Positions 5,041 to 10,058 of a DNA stretch of 10,058 bases are shown in pieces. The translations under genes and the position numbers were made by a program. Under the pieces are notes generated by a model. That model did not search any database, was not told where the DNA came from, and saw only the letters and a list, made by a program, of their open reading frames with translations. Positions within the stretch are counted from its first letter, which is position 1. Each line of letters opens with the position of its first letter. Origin of the DNA: JBCCLJ01 sp039026915 (GTDB taxonomy: Bacteria > Acidobacteriota > Thermoanaerobaculia > Multivoradales > Multivoraceae); assembly GCA_039026915.1 (NCBI GenBank), contig JBCCLJ010000236.1, forward strand, positions 1-10,058, in the 5' to 3' direction.

Positions 5041-7050
5041 ATGCAAGAAGACAACTTCATCTCACTGCGCACGGGTCTCGTGCTCTCGTTTGCGACGCTC
5101 GTCGTCCTCGTCGGCGGCACGATCTTCGCCACGACCTACTTCGGCTCTGCGCGCGCCGTGCGGTCCGTCTCGGCCAATCTCGTCGAAGGCGCGGCCGATC
5201 GTGCGGAGGAGGGCCTGGTCGCGATCATCGATCCGCTCTACGACCAGCTCGAGCTGGCGACCGAGTGGGCCGAGAAAGGTGTCCTCTCCCCGACGGACGT
5301 CGACTCGGCGCGCGCGCTGCTGGTGCCTCTGCTGGACGTCAACCGCCGCATCGACGCGATCATGGTGGCGGACGAGTACGGCAACGACCTGATGTTCAAC
5401 CAGCAGGGCGGAAGGCTGAGGCAGCGCGAGGTCCGTCGCGACGAGTGGGGCGCGACCGCTCGCTGGTCGGAGTGGGGCAGCCGCGTCGCACACGGCGAGC
5501 CGAGACAGTACGCGGAAGACTCCGACTACGATCCGCGGGAGCGTCCGTGGTTCGAGGGCGCAGTGCAGTCCTCGCTGGGCATGGGCGAGCCGATCTTCGC
5601 GACGCCGCCCTATATCTTCCCCTCTTCGGCGCTCGGCCTCACCTTCGCCTCGGCGCGGCGCTCCGTCACCGGCAGAGTCAAGGTCGTCGCCTTTGCCATC
5701 CGCCTCGGCCGACTGCAGCAGATGGCGGACGACATCGAGGTGAGCACCAGCGGGCGCATCGTCATCCTCAGCGAGGACGGTCGCCTGCTGGGCGTCCCGC
5801 ACAGTGTTCTGCCTGCGGACATGCGCGAGGAGGAGTGGCTCTTTCAGTTCCCCCGCGACGTCGACATTCCGCTCCTGCAGGCGGCCAACCGCGCCTACGG
5901 CTCGCGCGCCGACACGACGGGCGAACCACGGAGCTTTCAGCTCGGCGATCAGACCTGGTGGAGTCAGGCACGCACGGTCGATCTACCGACCGGTCCGCTG
6001 ATCGTCGTCGTTCTCCTCCCGCGCTCCGACTTGATCGACGAGCGCGCCTCGATTCGTCGCAACGTCCTTGCGGTCACCGGCATCGCACTGGCGCTCGCGC
6101 TGCTCGCGGCCCTCCTCCTCAGCCGCCGCTTCAGTCGTCCCTTCGAAGCGCTCGTGCGCAACTCCGACCGCATCAGCGTCGGCGACTTCACGCCCGGCGA
6201 GGAGGTGCCCTCGGCGATCGCCGAGATTCGCACGCTGGAAAGAGCCCAGACGCGAATGCGGGAGGGCCTCCGCGATCTCGTCAAGCTCGAAGAAGATCTC
6301 GAGGTCGCACGTCAGATTCAGACGAGCACCCTCCCCAAAGCTCTTCCGGTCCTCGCCGGCTGGGACTTTGCCGCGTCGTGCCAGCCCGCCGACGAAACGG
6401 GTGGAGACACCTACGACGCGTTCGGACTCGACGAGAGTCTGCGCCTGGTCGAAGACGGAACGACCTGCGAGCGCGCGGTCTTCGTGCTCGCGGACGCCAC
6501 CGGCCACGGCGTCGGTCCCGCACTCTCCGTCGCGCAGCTGCGCGGCATGCTGCGGGGAGCTGTACGCACTGGCGCCCAACTGAGTACGGCCGGTGCACTG
6601 ATCAACGATCAGCTCACCGCCGACCTGCCCAAGAACCGCTTCATCACCGCCTGGGTCGGCGTCGTGCACTCCAACGGCCGCATGCGCTGGGTGAGCGCCG
6701 GCCAGGGCCCCCTCCTCCTCTACCGCGCCGCCGACCGGAGCACGGAGCTCTTCAATGCGACGGCGCCGCCGTTCGGCCTCTTCCGCGGCCTCGAGATTCC
6801 GCTCTCCGAACCGCTCTACCTCGAGCCCGGTGACGTCTTCGCAGCGCTCACCGACGGCTTCTACGAGGCGCTCTCTCCCAAGGGCGAGGAGATGGGCACC
6901 GAGCGCATCGGCGAGGTGCTGCGACGCCACGCCGAGGCGTCGGCGGAAGAGCTTCGGGCTACGCTCGTCGCAGCGGTCGAAGAGTTCTCCGAGGGCGCCG
7001 CCCCCGACGACGACAGGACTGCGGTCGTGCTCAAGCGCGCAGGACTCTGA
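5041..7050 (+). CDS. Membrane sensor phosphatase: dCache - HAMP - PP2C (SpoIIE/RsbU type)
   Basis: This 669-residue protein has a transmembrane helix at about 11-33, then a large extracytoplasmic region (35-338) with dCache features including YDPRERPW (163-170). A second helix at 341-360 is followed by a HAMP linker (361-415), a coiled segment with ARQIQTSTLP (423-432), and a PP2C/SpoIIE domain (442-668). Metal-binding positions are present: GGD (454-456), LADATGHG with D485, TDG with D605, and DDDR (656-659). The likely role is to sense an external signal and dephosphorylate a serine or threonine phosphoprotein, typically an anti-anti-sigma (STAS) protein. No STAS, anti-sigma or sigma gene is in the window, so its partner must lie elsewhere. 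A GTG at 4975 would add 22 hydrophilic residues before the first helix; the ATG at 5041 fits membrane topology better. Neither has a Shine-Dalgarno. It ends 14 bp from a convergent gene. Confidence 0.92.
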   Translation: MQEDNFISLRTGLVLSFATLVVLVGGTIFATTYFGSARAVRSVSANLVEGAADRAEEGLVAIIDPLYDQLELATEWAEKGVLSPTDVDSARALLVPLLDVNRRIDAIMVADEYGNDLMFNQQGGRLRQREVRRDEWGATARWSEWGSRVAHGEPRQYAEDSDYDPRERPWFEGAVQSSLGMGEPIFATPPYIFPSSALGLTFASARRSVTGRVKVVAFAIRLGRLQQMADDIEVSTSGRIVILSEDGRLLGVPHSVLPADMREEEWLFQFPRDVDIPLLQAANRAYGSRADTTGEPRSFQLGDQTWWSQARTVDLPTGPLIVVVLLPRSDLIDERASIRRNVLAVTGIALALALLAALLLSRRFSRPFEALVRNSDRISVGDFTPGEEVPSAIAEIRTLERAQTRMREGLRDLVKLEEDLEVARQIQTSTLPKALPVLAGWDFAASCQPADETGGDTYDAFGLDESLRLVEDGTTCERAVFVLADATGHGVGPALSVAQLRGMLRGAVRTGAQLSTAGALINDQLTADLPKNRFITAWVGVVHSNGRMRWVSAGQGPLLLYRAADRSTELFNATAPPFGLFRGLEIPLSEPLYLEPGDVFAALTDGFYEALSPKGEEMGTERIGEVLRRHAEASAEELRATLVAAVEEFSEGAAPDDDRTAVVLKRAGL

Positions 7051-7064
7051 GCCAGGAGCACACT

Positions 7065-7958
7065 TCAGGAGAGCTGCGATTCGGCGCGCTGGCTCGCTTC
7101 CGCCGCAAGCTCGAGATCGCCCGTTTGGTACTTGAAGAGGAAGCGGAGGCCACTCAGCTTCCAGGTGCTGCCCGAGCGACGGAGACTCACCTCGTAGCTT
7201 CCGACGACGGTCCAGACGCGCTCCCCGATCTGGTGGGTCGCGGTGACGTAGGACCTGGCCTCCGCGTCCTTCGACCGCATCTCGATCCGAAGGTTGCCGA
7301 TCTGATGGTGCGTATGTTCGAACCCCGGAAGGACCTGCTGCCAGCCCTCGAGTACGGTCTCGGGGGCAAGCTCCCGGGCGCTCTCGGCTCCGAAGCTCGT
7401 GTAGTCGAGGTGGAAGGGGTTCGTCATGAGCTGCGACGCACCCGCCCAGTCGCCGTCGTCGACCGCGGCGAAGAACTGTGCCACCACGTTCGCTACGGGA
7501 TCCTCCTGCGAACGAACGGACGGCTCGTCTGCCGGCTCGTCCATCAGACCGAAGGCGCGCGCCGCGACGATCGGGTTGAAGATCTCCACGTACTCGGAGA
7601 TCTTGCCGTCCGTGTCGAAGCGAAACGTCGAGTAGTCGTCGTTCTCGTAGACGCCGCCGTCCGGAAGGCCGAGCCGGCCGCGGTACCGAACGAAGACGAG
7701 CCGCGGGTCCTCGGTGGCGCGGAGCTCGTCGATCGTGAAGCGAAGTCCATCAAAGCGCCTCGGCACGGGCTCCCAGTACTCGCGCAAAGAGTCGATGCCA
7801 TCGACCGCCTCCGGAAAGAAGCCCGAGGCGTAGGGGTTCAACTGCCGCCCGTCTCTGGCGAAGAGCTCGAGAAAGCCCGCGATGTTCTCCTCTTCCAGTC
7901 GTCGAAAGAAGGTTCGAACCGTCTCTTTGTTGCGCCGGCCGACCGCTTGCTCGTCCAT
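7065..7958 (-). CDS. Tandem SnoaL/NTF2-like fold protein
   Basis: This 297-residue protein appears to be two cone-shaped alpha+beta domains in tandem. Residues 8-139 resemble PhzA/PhzB-type SnoaL-like proteins: an opening helix RTFFRRLEEENIAGFLELFA, then GVYENDDYSTFRFDTDGKISEYVEIFNPI, which matches the family's YxENxxxxxFxxxxGKIxxxxExxNP pattern. A linker (140-153) leads to residues 154-285, a second such domain (VVAQFFAAVDDGDWAGASQLM at the start, TWKLSGLRFLFKYQTGD at the end). Such domains act as isomerases, hydratases or cyclases, or as ligand-binding modules; no catalytic residues can be assigned here. The ATG at 7958 has GAGGAGG 6 nt upstream, overlapping the stop of the hydrolase gene, so the two are co-translated from one mRNA. 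The frame continues upstream to 8210, but that part overlaps the hydrolase and is rejected. Confidence 0.85.
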   Translation of the reverse strand: MDEQAVGRRNKETVRTFFRRLEEENIAGFLELFARDGRQLNPYASGFFPEAVDGIDSLREYWEPVPRRFDGLRFTIDELRATEDPRLVFVRYRGRLGLPDGGVYENDDYSTFRFDTDGKISEYVEIFNPIVAARAFGLMDEPADEPSVRSQEDPVANVVAQFFAAVDDGDWAGASQLMTNPFHLDYTSFGAESARELAPETVLEGWQQVLPGFEHTHHQIGNLRIEMRSKDAEARSYVTATHQIGERVWTVVGSYEVSLRRSGSTWKLSGLRFLFKYQTGDLELAAEASQRAESQLS

Positions 7959-7969
7959 CGTTGTCCTCC

Positions 7970-8875
7970 TCACGGCTGCGCGAAGTGAGCTGCGACGGCT
8001 TCGACGGAGCGCTCGACGACGTCGCGACGGTCGTAGAAGTCGAACTGGCTGACGTCGTCCAGCCACAGCTCGGTCACGTCGATGCCGAGTCGCTCGGTGA
8101 AGGCGCGCGCCCCGGCCGGCAGCGCAGCGGCTTCGGAGCAGACGATCAGCGTCGGCGCTGTGAGTCGATCGGCGATCTGTTGAGCGTCGTAGGTGAGCCA
8201 GGGCTGCCATGAGGCGACGCCGAACCGGTTGTCGTACTCCGGGATCAACCCTCGATCGGCTTCGGTGTAGTAGGGCGCTCCGAACATCGGCGCGCTCGGG
8301 TCCGTCGTGCTGGCGGCGACGAGGACGCCTTCGGGGTTCGTCCTCCCCTGCTCGATCAGCCCTGCGACGCCCTCCGCGCCGCCGTAGATCTGCTCCGCCA
8401 TCGCCGGGTCATGGAGCCAGGGAGCCACCATCGCCAGGCGCTGCAGCCTCGGATGATCCGCCACAGTCGCGGCTATGTAGCCCGAGGAAGCGCAGATTCC
8501 CAGGCCTGCGAGTCGCCGCTCGTCGACTTCCTCCAGGGAGGCGAGGAAGTCGACCGCGGCGTGCACGTCGTCGGTCTTGGTCGAAGGATCCTCGACGTAC
8601 CGCGGCGCGCCGCCGGATTCGCCCCATCCCGTGAAATCGAAGGTCAAGGCGGCGAAGCCGCGCGAAGCGAGCTCTCGCGCGTAGGTTCCGGGCATCTGCT
8701 CCTTCACGGTGGTCCAAGCGCCGGTGACGACGACGCCGGGCACCCTGCCGGCTCGCTCGGAGGGCAGGAACAGCGTGCCGGCGAGACGCTGTCCGGACGA
8801 TGGGAAGCTCACGGAGCGACGCACCACGCTGTCGCCGTCGGGAGTGTTCTGAAGATTCAGGCGTTCTGAAGTCAT
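7970..8875 (-). CDS. Alpha/beta hydrolase with a cysteine at the nucleophile position
   Basis: This 301-residue cytoplasmic alpha/beta hydrolase is of the dienelactone-hydrolase/YcjY-like type. GVVVTGAWTTVKEQMPGTYA (47-66) forms the first strand and oxyanion loop, and FDFTGWGESGG (79-89) is the typical second block. The nucleophile elbow is GICAS (126-130), placing C128 where serine usually stands, as in dienelactone hydrolases. Near the C-terminus, where YcjY-like proteins have THIDLYD with the catalytic histidine, this protein reads SQFDFYD (276-282), giving Q277 at that place. The catalytic acid is uncertain, perhaps E248. Substrate and activity are unknown. AGGAG lies 7 nt before the ATG at 8875; 27 further upstream codons are open but have no comparable ribosome site. 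The gene is the first of a pair with the SnoaL-like protein and lies downstream of the AraC gene. Confidence 0.87.
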   Translation of the reverse strand: MTSERLNLQNTPDGDSVVRRSVSFPSSGQRLAGTLFLPSERAGRVPGVVVTGAWTTVKEQMPGTYARELASRGFAALTFDFTGWGESGGAPRYVEDPSTKTDDVHAAVDFLASLEEVDERRLAGLGICASSGYIAATVADHPRLQRLAMVAPWLHDPAMAEQIYGGAEGVAGLIEQGRTNPEGVLVAASTTDPSAPMFGAPYYTEADRGLIPEYDNRFGVASWQPWLTYDAQQIADRLTAPTLIVCSEAAALPAGARAFTERLGIDVTELWLDDVSQFDFYDRRDVVERSVEAVAAHFAQP

Positions 8876-8917
8876 CTTCGATCTCCTGATGAGTTCTTTG
8901 GGGAGATCCGCTCTGGG

Positions 8918-8930
8918 CCGGGCTGCCCGG
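8918..8930. other. GC-rich palindrome in the hydrolase leader
   Basis: CCGGGC-T-GCCCGG is a 13-bp near-perfect palindrome about 45 nt upstream of the hydrolase start. As RNA it could form a 4-bp CCGG stem. There is no T-run, so termination is not supported. It may be incidental in this GC-rich DNA. Confidence 0.2.
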
Positions 8931-8954
8931 ACGTGCGAGCGGTCGATGAGCTTC

Positions 8955-8983
8955 AATCTACGAACGACGGGTTCGTACGTCTT
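8955..8983 (-). promoter_or_regulatory. Candidate promoter of the hydrolase-SnoaL unit
   Basis: On the minus strand, AAGACG (8983-8978) and TAGATT (8960-8955) are 17 bp apart and give a leader of about 70 nt before the hydrolase ATG at 8875. The arrangement repeats AAGACG-N17-TAGACT in front of the secreted-protein gene. The 153-bp gap from the AraC stop contains no other convincing pair. Confidence 0.4.
8959..8977. promoter_or_regulatory. Operator-like inverted repeat inside the hydrolase promoter
   Basis: TACGAAC (8959-8965) and GTTCGTA (8971-8977) are perfect 7-bp arms with a 5-bp centre. The repeat fills the -35/-10 spacer of the candidate promoter and overlaps the -10 by two bases. A symmetric 19-bp site at this place suits a dimeric repressor such as a TetR, MarR or GntR type, better than the direct-repeat sites usual for AraC proteins. 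No such repressor gene is in the window. The repeat is certain; the role is inferred. Confidence 0.45.
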
Positions 8984-9028
8984 GCATGTTCCTGCGAGCG
9001 AACTTGAACAATTCGCGCGCGACGGAGC

Positions 9029-9907
9029 TCAGACCCGAGCGTCTCGGTAGCCGCGCGGAGTGGTGCCGGCGAAGCGCTTGAAGGTGCGCGAGAAATGCGC
9101 CTGATCGGCGAAGCCGACGTCGAGGGCGAGCTGGGCGAGGGGACGCTCCGGGTCTCGGTTCAGAAGCTCGCAGGCCCTTTCGACGCGGTACTGCATCAGG
9201 AAGCGGTGAGGCGTCTGGCCGAGGCTGCGCTTGAAGAGGCGAGAGAAGTGCGACGGACTGAGCTGCGCCTCGTGCGCCAGCTCCTCGACGCCGAGATCGG
9301 TTCCGTACCGCCTCTCGATGAGATCGAGGACGCGGCGAAACCTCTTCGGCGGCATCCGAGCAACCTCCTCGTCGGGCTGCTCGGCGTAGCCCCGGAGGAG
9401 CTTGACCAGAAAGATGCGCGCCAGAGACTCGTAGACCACGGCAGACCCGGGGTCTTCGGCCGCCAGTGCATCACGCAGGAGGAGTCCGGCGTCACAGAGG
9501 TCCGGATCGTGAAACTGCTCACGGTCCTGCAGCTGCTTCTCCGTCAGCAGAACCCCCGCTTCGTTCTCGGCGAAGCGGCGCAACCGATCGGGTTCGAGCG
9601 TCACGACGATCACCTTCGAGCGGCTGTGCCAGCGCCACCCCGAACGGATCCCCGCAGGGGTGACGATCACCTCACCCGGTCCATAGAGAAAGTCGCGATG
9701 CACACCGTCGCGCCAGTTCTCGACGCGGTGCGGCGCGTCGCGGAGATTCAGCAGGACGTGATGCTGCGAGAAGACCTCCTGCGGCATCTCGCCGGGATCC
9801 GCTTCGAAGTACTCGAGCGACAGGAGCTCGGCCGCGGAGGGACGCGCACGGTCCGCGCTTTCGAGGAGGGGGGCACTCGGATAGACGTCCTGGTAGCGCA
9901 GCGGCAT
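9029..9907 (-). CDS. AraC-family transcriptional regulator
   Basis: This 292-residue protein has an N-terminal cupin-like sensing domain (about 25-110, with FLYGPGEVIVTPAGIRSGW at 73-91) and a C-terminal DNA-binding domain with two helix-turn-helix units. The first covers VEELAHEAQLSPSHFSRLFKRSLGQTP (207-233 region). The second carries the AraC signature, ALDVGFADQAHFSRTFKRFAG followed by TTPRGYR (261-287). It would bind a small aromatic or hydrophobic effector and activate or repress nearby promoters. Its position just upstream of the hydrolase-SnoaL pair, on the same strand with a 121-bp gap after its coding region to the hydrolase promoter area, makes that unit its most likely target. The start at 9907 has only a modest GAAGG very close to the ATG. 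The upstream DNA looks like foreign repeat sequence, so its native promoter may be lost or replaced. Confidence 0.9.
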   Translation of the reverse strand: MPLRYQDVYPSAPLLESADRARPSAAELLSLEYFEADPGEMPQEVFSQHHVLLNLRDAPHRVENWRDGVHRDFLYGPGEVIVTPAGIRSGWRWHSRSKVIVVTLEPDRLRRFAENEAGVLLTEKQLQDREQFHDPDLCDAGLLLRDALAAEDPGSAVVYESLARIFLVKLLRGYAEQPDEEVARMPPKRFRRVLDLIERRYGTDLGVEELAHEAQLSPSHFSRLFKRSLGQTPHRFLMQYRVERACELLNRDPERPLAQLALDVGFADQAHFSRTFKRFAGTTPRGYRDARV

Positions 9908-9921
9908 ACCTTCGAGTCTAG

Positions 9922-10058
9922 GGGCTTGCTGAAAAACTCCCGTAGCGCTCAGTTTGCGCGCCGCGGGTCGAGATTTGGTGCGCCGTGCGCGAAGGCGATG
10001 CGGTGTCCATCGTTGAGCGTGCGCCGTGCCGAAGATCGGCCCGCGCCGCGCAAACCCA
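9922..10058. mobile_element. Probable end of an insertion sequence or related repeat element (runs off the right edge)
   Basis: GGGCTTGCTGAAAAACTCCC (9922-9941) has the look of transposon termini of the type TTGNTGAAAAACTC, known to me from many bacterial insertion sequences. The palindromic tetranucleotide CTAG lies directly outside it (9918-9921), a plausible target site. From there to the window edge the sequence is highly structured, with inverted and direct repeats, and holds no credible gene. The transposase, if any, would lie beyond the edge. The family cannot be named from this piece, and a non-autonomous element is equally possible. Confidence 0.4.
9952..10055. repeat. Imperfect 104-bp palindromic repeat
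   Basis: The arm 9952-9967 (beginning GTTTGCGCG) and the arm 10040-10055 are inverted copies matching at 15 of 16 positions. Inside, complementarity continues with gaps towards a central CGATG...CATCG, so the whole segment could fold into one long cruciform or RNA hairpin. An 11-bp direct repeat GTGCGCCGTGC occurs at 9978-9988 and 10019-10029. It may be the subterminal part of the mobile element or a separate dispersed palindromic unit. Confidence 0.5.

Noticed and set aside
4693..5046. N-terminal extension of the aminotransferase to an ATG at 5046
   Set aside because: The extra 118 residues are Arg- and Ser-rich and unlike the family. AGGAG before the GTG at 4692 and the family's normal N-terminus favour the shorter form.
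4944..6833. A 629-codon open frame overlapping the phosphatase in another frame
   Set aside because: Extremely rich in Arg, Ala and Gly, without motifs; the overlapping frame carries intact dCache, HAMP and PP2C domains.
5983..6930. A 315-codon minus-strand frame antisense to the phosphatase PP2C domain
   Set aside because: Low-complexity acidic and basic sequence with no domain, lying opposite a well-supported gene.
7959..8210. Upstream extension of the SnoaL-like protein to 8210
   Set aside because: It overlaps the hydrolase coding sequence; the ATG at 7958 has an excellent ribosome site and begins the domain.
9908..10057. In-frame open extension upstream of the AraC start to the window edge
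   Set aside because: About 50 codons lack a stop but also lack an ATG and are Arg-rich; the DNA is palindromic repeat sequence. The absence of stops is expected from GC content.

Overview
This is a GC-rich, gene-dense bacterial window. Third codon positions are mostly G or C, genes begin at ATG or GTG behind clear GGAG-type ribosome sites, and no tRNA, rRNA or CRISPR array is visible. The gene content is a crotonase, an SDR whose C-terminus is a WWN tail, a secreted CHEGNY-type hypothetical protein, a dCache-HAMP-PP2C phosphatase, SnoaL-like proteins and an AraC regulator. That mix suggests a free-living environmental bacterium of a proteobacterial or myxobacterial kind. This is an impression from gene content; no marker gene here fixes the taxon.

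Left part (1-3400, all minus strand). An SDR-fold protein (2564-3322) and an enoyl-CoA hydratase/isomerase-like protein (1742-2527) are 36 bp apart and look like one operon for acyl-CoA or alcohol/ketone metabolism. The SDR lacks the usual Tyr and Lys of the active site. A separate candidate promoter precedes a secreted protein of unknown function (637-1593), a small exported or membrane-anchored cupin (194-592) and the 5' part of an unidentified gene that runs off the left edge (1-114).

Centre (3400-7060). A class III PLP aminotransferase of the glutamate-1-semialdehyde aminomutase type (3445-4692) starts at a GTG. This GTG overlaps by 4 nt the stop of a 47-codon small ORF (4689-4832) that has its own good ribosome site. 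Divergently, a 669-residue membrane sensor phosphatase (5041-7050) carries a dCache sensor, a HAMP linker and a SpoIIE/RsbU-type PP2C domain with its metal-binding aspartates. Its leader lacks a Shine-Dalgarno site but can form an H-type pseudoknot that ends 7 nt before the start codon.

Right part (7065-10058, minus strand). An AraC-family regulator (9029-9907) lies upstream of a two-gene unit: an alpha/beta hydrolase (7970-8875) followed 11 nt later by a protein made of two SnoaL/NTF2-like domains (7065-7958). A 19-bp inverted repeat fills the -35/-10 spacer of the candidate hydrolase promoter and is an obvious operator candidate. Beyond the AraC start, the last ~137 bp look like the end of a mobile or palindromic repeat element that comes within about 15 bp of the start codon and probably displaced the regulator's native promoter.

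The most unusual points are the coupled small ORF, the leader pseudoknot, two enzymes with altered catalytic residues, the operator-like repeat, and the palindromic element at the right edge. No known defence, CRISPR or biosynthetic system is recognisable.
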